A DNA stretch of 64,000 nt, taken from positions 94,200-158,199 of the forward strand of contig CALCOY010000022.1 in the NCBI GenBank assembly GCA_937897325.1. The letters are read 5' to 3'. The notes under the pieces are model-generated. The model saw nothing but the letters and a program-made list of their open reading frames with translations, was not told the origin of the DNA and searched no databases. Position 1 is the first letter of the stretch. Each line of letters opens with the position of its first letter. This document shows, in pieces, positions 9,512-19,041 of the stretch. The stretch comes from an uncultured Shimia sp. (lineage in GTDB: Bacteria > Pseudomonadota > Alphaproteobacteria > Rhodobacterales > Rhodobacteraceae). Made by a program: the position numbers and the translations under genes.

Positions 9512-11379
9512 AATGCCTGTCCTATGCCAATGTAGAATTCGACGCCTGTGTTGTCCCCGGGGCCGCTGACAGGCAAGGCGACATCAAAGCGGATCGGGCC
9601 CACGCCCGTGTCATAGCGAATGCCAAGCCCCGCGCCTGAATGCCAGTCACCGCTGGCACCATCGGGAAACGTTTCTTCTCCGATATAGCCAGCATCGGCG
9701 AAACCCACGACGCTGACGGCCTGCCACGCCTTGACGCGCAGTTCAGCGGATAACCCGAGAAATGACCGTCCGCCAACGTCCCGGCCGGACGGCAATGTAA
9801 CACCCAGCGATTGGTAGGATTGCCCACGTACCGTGCCGCCACCGCCTGAGTAGAAGAGATAATCAGCAGGCGCTTCGGACAAGGCGGGGCCGAAGATCGA
9901 TCCCAACTGACCGCGCAAGGCCAGAACGGTTCGATCTCCGAGCGGGCGATAGTGGCGCACATCCAAGGTCGTCCGCAAACCGTTTTTGGTGCCGCTGATC
10001 GCGTAGAAAGGCGTCAGCGTCAGGTTGCCGTAGGTGCCCGTCGTCGCGTTCACGTCCGAGTCGCGGTAGTCAAGCTCTGCCGTAAGAGGCAAGGTCATGA
10101 TGAAGTAATCCCGTTGTCCGAACGCGTCTTCGGTTTCGGCATATTCAAATCCCAGCCCATAGGTGTAGGTGCGCTTGGGCGTCTTGCGGTTCACGAAGCC
10201 CGCCTCAATGGCCACCCGGTCCGAGGAAAAGCTGACCTCATCCAAAGCCTCAAGCTCGGCCAGACCGTAATAGTCCGCATCCGGGCCGCGGGTTGCAGGT
10301 TTGTCGAAACGAAACGACAGGCTGAGGTCTTCGCCGCCATCCTCGCCGCCGATACCGCTGATTTCGGCGTCAAAACGGAGGCGTTCCGCCCCGCCCCAAA
10401 GGTTTCGATGTTGCCAGTAACCACTGACCGTAAGGCCCTGCAAAGAGGACGCCTCGGCCCCGAAACCAAAACTGCGCGGCAAGCGGTCCACGATGTTGGC
10501 ATTTATGGGCAACAGATCAGGGGCGGTCACTTCTTCTGCCTCGGTCAGGGAGACCACGCGGAACGTGCCCGTGCGTTGCAGCCTGGTCCGCGCCCGATCA
10601 AGCTCGGCCGGTGAAAAGATCTGACCAGTTGGCAACCCTGCAATCTCGCGCAAGCGTTCTGGCCTGACGTCAGAGTTGCCTTCAAGGCGCAGTGCACCGA
10701 ACCGCAGACGGGGGCCGGGATCCATCTGGACGGCGACGTCCAGCCTTTGGTTTGCATGGTCGGCCGTGATCGACTGCGCGCCCGGACCGGCCTTTGCATG
10801 ACCAATATTGCGCCAGCCTTCGGTCGAGGCAGTGGCGGCGTTTCGGATAGCCGTCGTCGTAGCCATCTGTCCGGGCCGGAACGCTTCGGGCAAGGCGGTT
10901 TCCGGGGCCAGCGGACTGATCTGCGCCTGTCCAAAGACAAATCGCGGACCTGCCTCAACCCGCAGCCGGATCACATCGATGCGGTCGGGCGTACCTACGA
11001 CGGGAATGTCGCTGGCCTCGCGCCCATCAAGTCGGATCGAGATGACTGGAGAGAAAAAGCCGTTGTCATAAAGTGCAGCGATCAAACGGCCGTAATCTGC
11101 GCGGGCCGCCCCCAGAACCTCTTGCGGGCTGGCTTGCGCCTCGTCAGGCAGGCTATGCAGAAGAGATGCCGCTTGCAGATCCTCAATCAATTCGGACGGC
11201 TCATCCGTTACCCAGACCAGTTGAAACGCCGAAGAACTGACCGCGCCAAAGACTACGATCACCAAGCTTGCGCCAAAGCGGAAGGCCGTGGTCAAAACGT
11301 ACGACGACTTTTGCACCAATCTGCGACCTGTAAAGCGTCGCAAACGCGCGAATCCCACCAAAGCCATGCCATTCAACAT
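9508..11379 (-). CDS. tamA: Outer-membrane assembly protein TamA (Omp85 family)
   Basis: A 623-aa outer-membrane protein. A hydrophobic secretion segment at residues 33-51 is preceded by an unusually long N-terminus, so the true start may lie downstream of 11379. POTRA-like domains occupy roughly residues 60-300, including GALRLEGNSDVRPERLREIAGL. A C-terminal beta-barrel of about 320 residues has the Omp85 barrel motif region YFSGGGGTVRGQ-like (here YSGGGGTVRGQSYQ) and ends in the aromatic strand EFYIGIGQAF. It is translationally coupled to tamB. Confidence 0.92.
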   Translation of the reverse strand: MLNGMALVGFARLRRFTGRRLVQKSSYVLTTAFRFGASLVIVVFGAVSSSAFQLVWVTDEPSELIEDLQAASLLHSLPDEAQASPQEVLGAARADYGRLIAALYDNGFFSPVISIRLDGREASDIPVVGTPDRIDVIRLRVEAGPRFVFGQAQISPLAPETALPEAFRPGQMATTTAIRNAATASTEGWRNIGHAKAGPGAQSITADHANQRLDVAVQMDPGPRLRFGALRLEGNSDVRPERLREIAGLPTGQIFSPAELDRARTRLQRTGTFRVVSLTEAEEVTAPDLLPINANIVDRLPRSFGFGAEASSLQGLTVSGYWQHRNLWGGAERLRFDAEISGIGGEDGGEDLSLSFRFDKPATRGPDADYYGLAELEALDEVSFSSDRVAIEAGFVNRKTPKRTYTYGLGFEYAETEDAFGQRDYFIMTLPLTAELDYRDSDVNATTGTYGNLTLTPFYAISGTKNGLRTTLDVRHYRPLGDRTVLALRGQLGSIFGPALSEAPADYLFYSGGGGTVRGQSYQSLGVTLPSGRDVGGRSFLGLSAELRVKAWQAVSVVGFADAGYIGEETFPDGASGDWHSGAGLGIRYDTGVGPIRFDVALPVSGPGDNTGVEFYIGIGQAF

Positions 11380-11413
11380 GACACTTCCAATGTTTAGGGC
11401 AAGCGTTTGGTTC

Positions 11414-12511
11414 TTAACGGTAGAGCAATGACTGACCGTTCGCGAAAAGGTGGATCTTTTCCGGAACCGCGGTCATGTGCAGGACCTTGTCCCGCAGCCC
11501 GGAATGGATGCCGGGCAATTTCGCAATCACGGGCGCGGCTTGAGGAGAAGATTTGCCGAAGTAGACCTGCGTGACCTCGCCCAAAGCCTCTTTGATCTCG
11601 ACCTTGCCAGCAAAAGCGTAGGTGCTGTCCTCGGTGACAACCATGTCTTCGGGGCGGATGCCGACATTCACCTCGCGCCCTTTGTCTGCGTCTTGACTGG
11701 GGATCTTCGTGCGGATCTGGCCCTGACCCTCGGGTAACTCCACAAGCGTCTCTTCCCCGGTTTCCACGATACGGCCCGCAAGCAGGTTCATCGCGGGCGA
11801 GCCGATGAATTGTGCAACGAATTCGCTGTTTGGCGTCTCGTATAGCTCAAGAGGCGTGCCGACTTGGGCGATGCCCTTATTGGCCAAAACAACGATGCGG
11901 CTGGCCAGCGTCATCGCTTCGACCTGGTCGTGGGTGACGTAGATCATGGTCGAGTTCGGCATACTTTCCTTGAGTTGGGCGATTTCGATCCGCGTGGCCA
12001 CGCGCAAGGATGCATCCAGGTTCGAAAGCGGTTCGTCAAAAAGATATACTTTCGGGTCGCGCACAATCGAGCGACCGATCGCAACCCTTTGACGTTGCCC
12101 ACCCGAAAGCGCCTTGGGCAGCCGGTCGAGATAGTCGTCAAGCTGCAGGGCCTTTGCCGCACGCTCTACCGCCGCGTCGATATCAGTTTTGGATTTGCGA
12201 GCGAGCTTCAGCGCAAAGGCCATGTTTTCACGCACGGTCATGTGCGGATAGAGCGCGTAGGATTGGAACACCATCGCTATGCCGCGCTGTGCTGGCGGGA
12301 CATCGTTCATCCGTTCGTTTTCGATAAAAAGATCCCCGCTGGTGATCTTTTCCAGGCCGGCGATCATACGCAACAAGGTTGACTTCCCGCATCCGGACGG
12401 GCCGACAAAGACAATCAATTCGCCGGTGTCGATCTCAAGATTGATGTCCTTCAAGACCTCGACGCTGCCGCCATAAGACTTGCCAACATCTTTCAGGGAA
12501 AGCTCTGCCAT
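11414..12511 (-). CDS. aglK: Alpha-glucoside ABC transporter ATP-binding protein AglK
   Basis: A 365-aa MalK/UgpC-type ATPase energising sugar import. Walker A (GPSGCGKST, residues 37-45), signature LSGGQ, Walker B with the catalytic Glu (YLFDEPLSNLD) and the switch His (YVTHDQ) are intact, followed by a C-terminal OB-type regulatory domain. A longer in-frame extension to 12676 overlaps aglA; the start MAELSLKDVG at 12511 fits the family. It is the last gene of the aglEFGAK operon, 8 bp after aglA. Confidence 0.92.
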   Translation of the reverse strand: MAELSLKDVGKSYGGSVEVLKDINLEIDTGELIVFVGPSGCGKSTLLRMIAGLEKITSGDLFIENERMNDVPPAQRGIAMVFQSYALYPHMTVRENMAFALKLARKSKTDIDAAVERAAKALQLDDYLDRLPKALSGGQRQRVAIGRSIVRDPKVYLFDEPLSNLDASLRVATRIEIAQLKESMPNSTMIYVTHDQVEAMTLASRIVVLANKGIAQVGTPLELYETPNSEFVAQFIGSPAMNLLAGRIVETGEETLVELPEGQGQIRTKIPSQDADKGREVNVGIRPEDMVVTEDSTYAFAGKVEIKEALGEVTQVYFGKSSPQAAPVIAKLPGIHSGLRDKVLHMTAVPEKIHLFANGQSLLYR

Positions 12512-12519
12512 CGCTACGC

Positions 12520-14181
12520 CTACTCTATCCTGATCGCGAAACAGGGCTGCCAGGGACCCAGATGCAGCTTTCCATCGGCTGAGGGGCCGGTGGAGCCAAG
12601 CTCTGCCCCGATTGGCGTCCATGATCCCGGCTCCATCTCGATAATTGTCGGGTCCGGGCTGAGGTTGAACGCGCAAAAGATCGTCTGTTCGGGATGACTG
12701 CGAACGAAACGCAAAACGGCGCCGTCATTTGCAAGCCGATCATTTGTGCCCTTCAAAAACGCCGGATGACTGCGCCGAAAGCCAATTGCCCGGCGATAGT
12801 GATGCAGAAGGGCCGCCGGGTCGTCTTCTTGTGCCACAACAGCGCGGTGCAAGTGATCGTGGCCAACAGGCAGCCAGGGTCTTGCATCCGAAAACCCTCC
12901 ATTTTGATTGTCCGCTTCCCAAACCATGGGTGTCCGGCAGCCGTCACGCCCTTTGTATTCTGGCCAGAACTCCAAGCCGTAGGGATCCTGCAGATCCTCA
13001 AAGTTCAGGTCAGCTTCGGGCAGGCCAAGCTCTTCGCCCTGATAGATGCAGACCGACCCGCGCAGGGCCATGAGCATCGTTGCATAAAGTCGCTGTGCTG
13101 CAGGTGGCAGATCCCAGCGGCTGATGTGGCGGGCGACATCGTGATTGGAAAAGGCCCAGCACGCCCAACCGTCCGGTGCGGCGATGTCCAGACGCTGCAT
13201 CGTCTCGACCACTCGACCGGCCGTCAGGGGCTCTGGCGACAGAAACTCAAAGGCATAGCACATATGCACGCGGTCATCCCCGGATGTGTATTCGCCCAGA
13301 AGATCCATGCCGCGCTGCGCATCGCCGACCTCGCCCACTGCGGTGGCTGCGGGGTATTCATCAAGCACTGCACGTAGGCGTTCAAGAAATGCGAGGTTTT
13401 CGGGCCGGTTCTTTGAATAGATATGTTCCTGATGATTGTAGGGGTTCACCGACGGCGCGATCGTTGCATTGCGCGCCTCGGGCGGCAGGGCCGGATTGTC
13501 GCGCAGATCCTTGTCAGCGAAATAAAAGTTTATCGTGTCGAGACGGAAACCGTCCACGCCGCGATCCAGCCAGAACCGGGCCGCATCCAGCAAGGCCCGC
13601 TGCACCTCTTCGCAATGGAAGTTCAGATCAGGCTGGGAAGTAAGGAAGTTGTGCAGAAAGTACTGCTCGCGCCGCGCATCCCATTGCCAGGCCGGGCCGC
13701 CAAAAATCGAAAGCCAGTTGTTTGGCGGTGTGCCGTCAGGTTTAGGATCTGCCCAGACATACCAAGCGGCCTTTGGATTGTCGCGGCTTTGACGGCTTTC
13801 CACAAACCAAGGATGCTGATCGCTCGTATGACTCAGCACCAGATCGATCATCACCTTCAGTCCAAAGGCATGCGCCGCTGCAATCAGTGAGTCGAAATCG
13901 GCCAATGTTCCAAACATCGGATCAACGTCGCAATAATCGCTGACGTCATAGCCAAAGTCTTTCATGGGTGAGGTGAAAAAGGGCGAAATCCAGATCGCAT
14001 CGACGCCCAGCGAGGCGATGTGCGGCATGCGCTGAACAATGCCCAGCAGATCGCCGATGCCGTCACCATTGCTGTCCTGATAGCTGCGCGGATAAATCTG
14101 GTATATCACTGCACCGCGCCACCAGTCTTTGTCGACGGCATGAGGGCTTTGCGCAGCTTTCAGGGGTTCCATTTTCGTCAT
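12520..14181 (-). CDS. aglA: Alpha-glucosidase, GH13 family (AglA)
   Basis: A 553-aa cytoplasmic alpha-glucosidase that splits imported alpha-glucosides such as sucrose, maltose or trehalose-like disaccharides. GH13 landmarks are the YQIYPRSYQD start, DLVLSHTSDQH, the nucleophile Asp215 in DGFRLDTIN, the acid/base Glu284 in AVGEVGD and the transition-state Asp348 in SNHDVARH. The start at 14181 (MTKMEPLK) gives 13 bp to aglG and a GH13-like N-terminus; an upstream extension to 14334 runs into aglG and is rejected. Having the hydrolase between the permease and ATPase genes is the signature aglEFGAK order. Confidence 0.93.
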   Translation of the reverse strand: MTKMEPLKAAQSPHAVDKDWWRGAVIYQIYPRSYQDSNGDGIGDLLGIVQRMPHIASLGVDAIWISPFFTSPMKDFGYDVSDYCDVDPMFGTLADFDSLIAAAHAFGLKVMIDLVLSHTSDQHPWFVESRQSRDNPKAAWYVWADPKPDGTPPNNWLSIFGGPAWQWDARREQYFLHNFLTSQPDLNFHCEEVQRALLDAARFWLDRGVDGFRLDTINFYFADKDLRDNPALPPEARNATIAPSVNPYNHQEHIYSKNRPENLAFLERLRAVLDEYPAATAVGEVGDAQRGMDLLGEYTSGDDRVHMCYAFEFLSPEPLTAGRVVETMQRLDIAAPDGWACWAFSNHDVARHISRWDLPPAAQRLYATMLMALRGSVCIYQGEELGLPEADLNFEDLQDPYGLEFWPEYKGRDGCRTPMVWEADNQNGGFSDARPWLPVGHDHLHRAVVAQEDDPAALLHHYRRAIGFRRSHPAFLKGTNDRLANDGAVLRFVRSHPEQTIFCAFNLSPDPTIIEMEPGSWTPIGAELGSTGPSADGKLHLGPWQPCFAIRIE

Positions 14182-14194
14182 TGACTGCCCTTCG

Positions 14195-15319
14195 TTACTT
14201 GACTGATCCGGCCAGCAGGCCGCGGACGAGATATCGTTGCATCGTGAAAAAGACCAACAGCGGTATGGCAATAGAGATGAAGGCCGCAGCCGCCAGAATA
14301 CCCCAATCCCCCCCGCGGGAGCCCAAAAGATCATCAGCGATCTTCACGGTCATCACCCAGCTTTCGCTGTTTGAAGGCAGGAACACCTTGGCCACCAGAA
14401 GATCGTTCCATGTCCAGAGAAACTGGAAGATCGCGAACGAAGCGAGTGCGGGGAATGACAACGGCAGGACAATCTTGGTGAAGACCTGGAAATCCGTCGC
14501 CCCGTCGACCTTGGCGCTTTCGATGATGTCACGGGGAAGGCCGACCATGTAGTTGCGCAAGAGGTAAATGGCCAGGGGCAGGCCAAAGCCGGTATGGGCC
14601 ATCCAAATGCCCAGAAAACTCTGCCCGATCCCAACCTGATTGTGGAGTTGTAAGAGCGGCACAAGGGCAAGCTGCAAGGGTACGACCAAAAGCCCGACGA
14701 TCAATGCAATCAAAAAGCCGCGGCCGCGAAAATCCATCCATGCCAGGGCATAGGCGGCAAAGGCCGCAATGAGGATCGGGATGATCGTCGCTGGGATCGT
14801 CACTGTGAGGGTATTGATAAATGCCCGGTCCATACTGTCGGAGGTCAGGATGGTCTGGTAATTTTCGACGGAAAAATCAGGAGGTGTGGCGAGCGAGTAG
14901 TAAATGCTTGGGTCCCGCCTGATTTCCTGCGGAGATGTGTAGATGAAATCGCCGTTTTCCTGAACGTTTAGGATCCTGTCTCTCGTCAGTTCTGCCGTCT
15001 CTCCGGCCGCGAAAGCCGTAGGGTTGCTGCGCGTGCCCCCGAAGCGGAGGATGGAGCCACCTTCGTCACCGAAGATATTCCCTGTGATCGTGAACGCACC
15101 GTTGACCTGCTTTGCATCATCCGCCGGGGCGCGAATGCGAAAATTCTGTTCGACAGGAAACGGGGCCAGCAACCATAGCGTTTCCGAGATCTGGTCGCGG
15201 TCCCGGAAGGACGACACAAGCAGGCCAACGGTCGGGACAAGCCAGAGCACCACAAGAAAGATGACGGACAGATTCACCGCCCAGCGGAGTGCGGGCTTGG
15301 TGCCTGCGATGCTATCCAT
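14195..15319 (-). CDS. aglG: Alpha-glucoside ABC transporter permease AglG
   Basis: A 374-aa inner-membrane permease of the MalG type. One N-terminal membrane helix is followed by a large periplasmic insertion (about residues 45-145), which is typical of AglG. Five further helices follow with the EAA-like cytoplasmic loop (IIESAKVDGATDFQVFTKI) that contacts AglK. The C-terminus reads LLAGSVK. It lies 9 bp after aglF and 13 bp before aglA. Confidence 0.92.
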   Translation of the reverse strand: MDSIAGTKPALRWAVNLSVIFLVVLWLVPTVGLLVSSFRDRDQISETLWLLAPFPVEQNFRIRAPADDAKQVNGAFTITGNIFGDEGGSILRFGGTRSNPTAFAAGETAELTRDRILNVQENGDFIYTSPQEIRRDPSIYYSLATPPDFSVENYQTILTSDSMDRAFINTLTVTIPATIIPILIAAFAAYALAWMDFRGRGFLIALIVGLLVVPLQLALVPLLQLHNQVGIGQSFLGIWMAHTGFGLPLAIYLLRNYMVGLPRDIIESAKVDGATDFQVFTKIVLPLSFPALASFAIFQFLWTWNDLLVAKVFLPSNSESWVMTVKIADDLLGSRGGDWGILAAAAFISIAIPLLVFFTMQRYLVRGLLAGSVK

Positions 15320-15328
15320 GCGGCGTCC

Positions 15329-16309
15329 TCAACGCATTTCCGCCCGGGCCTGACGAATGTTCCAGACCATTACAGGCAGAACGATGATCATGATCACGAA
15401 AGCCACCGCTGTTGCGCGACCGTCATCGCGGAACATGTAGGACATCATGTAGCTGGGTAGGATGTCGGTCCCGAAATTGCCGCCCGTCATCGTGTAGACA
15501 ATATCGAACACCTTCAGCACAAGGATTGTGATCGTCGTCCAGACCACCATGATGGTTGATTTGATCTGCGGCACCTTTATCCTGAAAAAAACCTGCAGGG
15601 GATTGGCCCCATCAATGATCGCCGCCTCGACCGTTTCCTCGGGGATGCCGCGCAAGGCCGCGCTTAGAATGACCATGGCAAAGCCAGTCTGGATCCATAT
15701 CAGAATCACCATCAGGAAGAAGTTGTTCCAGAAGCGCAATTGCAGAACGTCGAGCGGTTGCTCAGCCCCCAGAAACAGGCGCATTGCATTCAGCAAGCCG
15801 ATATCGGGATTGTTCGCGTAGACGAATTTCCAGATCAGCGAGGCGCCCACGAACGAAATCGCCATCGGCATGAAGATTAACGACTTAGCGACGTTTCCCC
15901 AGCTTAGCCGGTCGGTCAGTTGCGCGATCAGCAGCCCGAAGAAAGTGGCCCCCGCAGGCACTATCAGAATCCAGAGGAAGTTGTTGAGCAAAGCCGTTTG
16001 AAAGCCCTGATCTGCAAACATGATCTGATAATTGTCAAACCCGATGAATTCATTGCCCGCACGATTGTAAAGTGATCGCCAGAACGAACCCACGACCGGG
16101 TAGACCAGATAAAGACCAAGCGCAGCGAGCGCCGGCAGGAGAAACAGCCATGGCCGAACTACGTTGGCGCGGTTGATGTTGCGCCCCATGTCGCCGCCCC
16201 GCGCCGGAAAGATCACCCGGTCGAGCACAAGGTTGGAGAGGAAAAAATACCCGACACAGCCACCGACCCCGAGGATGACGGTGACGATGCCCTGAAGAAG
16301 CGGCGACAT
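15329..16309 (-). CDS. aglF: Alpha-glucoside ABC transporter permease AglF
   Basis: A 326-aa inner-membrane permease of the MalF/UgpA type with multiple hydrophobic helices and the EAA loop (EETVEAAIIDGANPLQVF). It forms the heterodimeric channel with AglG. The gene begins 12 bp after the binding-protein gene, and the tight spacing supports a single aglEFGAK transcript. Confidence 0.92.
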   Translation of the reverse strand: MSPLLQGIVTVILGVGGCVGYFFLSNLVLDRVIFPARGGDMGRNINRANVVRPWLFLLPALAALGLYLVYPVVGSFWRSLYNRAGNEFIGFDNYQIMFADQGFQTALLNNFLWILIVPAGATFFGLLIAQLTDRLSWGNVAKSLIFMPMAISFVGASLIWKFVYANNPDIGLLNAMRLFLGAEQPLDVLQLRFWNNFFLMVILIWIQTGFAMVILSAALRGIPEETVEAAIIDGANPLQVFFRIKVPQIKSTIMVVWTTITILVLKVFDIVYTMTGGNFGTDILPSYMMSYMFRDDGRATAVAFVIMIIVLPVMVWNIRQARAEMR

Positions 16310-16321
16310 CTTTAGTGCCCT

Positions 16322-17674
16322 CTACTGGATCGCGTCCCACCTCGATTGGATTTCGGCGGCGACTGTGGCGGCATCCTTACCGGTCGTGTAGTCGACCATA
16401 CCCGTCCAGAACGCACCTGCGCCGATTTCACCCGGCATCAGATCCGATGCGTCAAAGCGGAATGTGGTGGCCTCCTGCAGGACATCTGCAAGCGCGCGCG
16501 CAGCATCATCCATGTAGGTTTCGGGATTTGCTCCGATATGGGCCGTCAGAAAATTGCCCTGCGCCATCCAAAGCTCGTGCGCGATCGGTGTTTTTATCCA
16601 TTCGATGAAGACCTCGGCCGCCGGTGAAGGATTGGTAACAGACATCAGCGTGCCTGCCCCCAAGACCGGACTGCCAAGATCCTTTTCCGCGTAGGCCGGG
16701 AAGTAGAAGAAATCGACGTCCACGCCGATCTCCGCGTCGTCTGGAAAGAAGGCCGGTATGAAAGAAGCCTGGCGATGCATGAAACATCCGGGCGGGATCG
16801 AAAAGAGGCCCTTGGGACTGTCGCGGAAATCGGTATTGGCCGCAACGGATGCGCCGCCTTGCACAAATTCATCGTTGCGGGCGAAGTAGCCATATTCCTC
16901 GATCACTTCGATCACTTTGGGATCGTCGAACTTCAGCTCATTGCTGACCCAGGCGTCATAGTCCTCGGGTGAATGGGTCCGGAGCATCAGGTCTTCCACC
17001 CAGTCGGTCGCAGGCCAACCGGTTGCCGCGCCTGAACCAAGCCCCAGACACCAGGGTGTGCCGCCATCTTCGACGATCTGATCCATCAGCACCTTCAAGT
17101 CTTCCATGCTTTCTGGAATGTCATATCCCATCTCGTCAAAGGCTTCGGGCGAATACCAAACGAGCGACTTGAGATCGACACGATAAAAGATGCCGAAATG
17201 ATCAACCGCACCTGTTTCGTCGGGATAGCTGCTCAAATCGACCCATGAATCACCCGCTGCGTAGTTCTCACGAACCCAATCATCCAGCCCATCCGGCATG
17301 GGAGTCAGCAGCCCCTGGGCCGCCATATCCGCCGCAAGACCGGGCTGCGGGAAAACGGCCAGGTTGGGCGCAGACCCCGCTCTTGCAGAAATCACGATAT
17401 CCTGTTCAAAACTGTCTGAACCGGAGTAGTTCACACTCGCTCCCGTCGCCTCGGAAAAGTAACTGAGCATGGCATCCACCTGTGCCTTTTCATTGCCCGT
17501 CCATGGCCCTGTGATTGTCAGGGATTGCCCGCTGAGGTCATGTGCTTCGGCAAACGCTGTGTAGCTGTCCCAGCTGAAGGCGCCCTCTCCTATCGCGAAG
17601 GGCTGATGGCCATCAGCCTGGGCGACACCCGCTATCAAAGCCAGCGCAGACGCACTGGCGCATACACGTGACAT
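16322..17674 (-). CDS. aglE: Alpha-glucoside-binding periplasmic protein AglE
   Basis: A 450-aa extracytoplasmic sugar-binding protein (type 1 solute-binding fold). The signal peptide ends near ALIAGVAQA, residue 20. The body has the usual N-lobe start (LTITGPWTGNEKAQVDAML) and tryptophan-rich segments suited to sugar stacking. A strong ribosome-binding site (ggaggag) precedes the ATG at 17674. It is the first gene of the operon, divergent from a LacI regulator whose candidate operator lies 64 bp upstream. Confidence 0.92.
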   Translation of the reverse strand: MSRVCASASALALIAGVAQADGHQPFAIGEGAFSWDSYTAFAEAHDLSGQSLTITGPWTGNEKAQVDAMLSYFSEATGASVNYSGSDSFEQDIVISARAGSAPNLAVFPQPGLAADMAAQGLLTPMPDGLDDWVRENYAAGDSWVDLSSYPDETGAVDHFGIFYRVDLKSLVWYSPEAFDEMGYDIPESMEDLKVLMDQIVEDGGTPWCLGLGSGAATGWPATDWVEDLMLRTHSPEDYDAWVSNELKFDDPKVIEVIEEYGYFARNDEFVQGGASVAANTDFRDSPKGLFSIPPGCFMHRQASFIPAFFPDDAEIGVDVDFFYFPAYAEKDLGSPVLGAGTLMSVTNPSPAAEVFIEWIKTPIAHELWMAQGNFLTAHIGANPETYMDDAARALADVLQEATTFRFDASDLMPGEIGAGAFWTGMVDYTTGKDAATVAAEIQSRWDAIQ

Positions 17675-17737
17675 TATTATCTCCTCCCGAGCGGCTCGGC
17701 AGCCGCAGTTATTGATTGCAAAGCATTCGAGTCACCC

Positions 17738-17749
17738 CAAAGCGCTTTG
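17738..17749. promoter_or_regulatory. Perfect 12-bp palindrome, candidate AglR operator
   Basis: The sequence caaagcgctttg is its own reverse complement, with the central CG step typical of LacI-family operators. It lies 64 bp upstream of aglE in the gap between aglE and the LacI-type gene. That position fits repression of the agl operon and possible autoregulation. It is direct sequence evidence for a site; the assignment to AglR is inferred from location and family. Confidence 0.7.
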
Positions 17750-17845
17750 AATAGGTCAAAAGTCTTCGAAACACCAAGGCATGTCAACCTGAGGTAGGCA
17801 GCATACGCCAACGTTTGCCGATAAAGCGGATCATCCGCCAAGCTG

Positions 17846-17876
17846 TTGACTTCAGCACCACCCAAGCAGGTATGAT
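17846..17876 (+). promoter_or_regulatory. Candidate promoter of the LacI-type regulator gene
   Basis: A -35-like ttgact (17846-17851) and a -10-like tatgat (17871-17876) are separated by 19 bp, longer than the ideal 17. The -10 ends about 42 bp before the regulator's ATG. Confidence 0.35.
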
Positions 17877-17918
17877 CCTTGTCGGGCTGATACACCATTC
17901 TATGACTTTGGGACCTTT

Positions 17919-18959
17919 ATGAACCTTCGGGAATTGTCGGAACTACTGAACCTTTCGCAAACGACGGTCAGCCGTGCGCTAAACGGATATCCGGAGGTCA
18001 GCGAAAGCACGCGAAAGCGTGTCACGGAAGCCGCAGCGCAGCATAATTATCACCCAAATGCAGGTGCACAAAGCCTCGCCACAGGACGAAGCATGGCAAT
18101 CGGGCATGTTATGCCGATGTCGGCCAACCACGAAATGGTCAACGTGATCTTTGCCGACTTCATCGCAGGTGCCAGCGAAATTTACGGACGCAGTGGGTAC
18201 AGGATGGTAGTGTCGATGGTTGACGACAAGGACGAGCTGCAAACCTACCGAGACCTGGCCCAAAGACGGTCGGTAGACGGCGTGATGGTCCACGGGCCGG
18301 TTCGGGCAGACCCACGCATTCCGCTATTGAATTCTTTGGGATTGCCCTTCGTGGTGCATGGCCGCTCGACAGGGGTGGAAGCCGAGTACAACTGGCTGGA
18401 TGTCAACAATCGCAGAGCTATCGAACAGGTAACGGAGCATCTGATCAGCCTAGGCCATCGGCGAATCGGATTTGTAAATGGAATGGAGCATATGGACTTC
18501 GCATTCCGGCGGCGCGATGGCTATTTGTCTGCCCTGAAGGGAGCTGGCATTCCGGTTGATCCCGCGCTCATGCAATCGGCGGAAATGACCGAACCTGCCG
18601 GGCACAACGCAGCCTGCGCAATGCTGGGGCTGAGCGATCCGGCAACGGCTTTTGTGTCATCGTCGATCGTTGTGACACTTGGCATACGCCGCACGTTAGA
18701 AGAAATGAACCTGCGCATTGGTCAGGACATTTCGCTGGCATCTTTTGACGACGAAATCTCAGCCCTGCCCAACGGATCGCCAGAAGCCCCCATATATACC
18801 GCTGCACGGTCATCCGTCCGGGCCGCTGGGCGACGATGCGCGGAACTGCTACTGGGTCAGATCGCCAACCCTACGCGCGCGAATGTTCACGAATTGTGGG
18901 AGGCCGACCTGATCCTCGGATCGTCGACGCGAGCTATTGCGCGCCGTAGGGCGGGCTGA
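17919..18959 (+). CDS. aglR: LacI-family transcriptional regulator of the agl operon
   Basis: A 346-aa repressor. The N-terminal LacI helix-turn-helix and hinge (LRELSELLNLSQTTVSRALN, then GYPEVSESTRKRV) are complete, followed by a periplasmic-binding-protein-like effector domain. It is divergent from aglEFGAK, so an alpha-glucoside or a derivative is the probable inducer. The start at 17919 (MNLRELSE) matches the usual family N-terminus. Confidence 0.88.
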   Translation: MNLRELSELLNLSQTTVSRALNGYPEVSESTRKRVTEAAAQHNYHPNAGAQSLATGRSMAIGHVMPMSANHEMVNVIFADFIAGASEIYGRSGYRMVVSMVDDKDELQTYRDLAQRRSVDGVMVHGPVRADPRIPLLNSLGLPFVVHGRSTGVEAEYNWLDVNNRRAIEQVTEHLISLGHRRIGFVNGMEHMDFAFRRRDGYLSALKGAGIPVDPALMQSAEMTEPAGHNAACAMLGLSDPATAFVSSSIVVTLGIRRTLEEMNLRIGQDISLASFDDEISALPNGSPEAPIYTAARSSVRAAGRRCAELLLGQIANPTRANVHELWEADLILGSSTRAIARRRAG

Positions 18960-19041
18960 TTTCCGAGACGCCCAAAAAAGTGGCGACGCATCTGATCTTG
19001 CCGCGAGATGCCGCAAAACTATTGGCAGTAGCCCATTGCCC

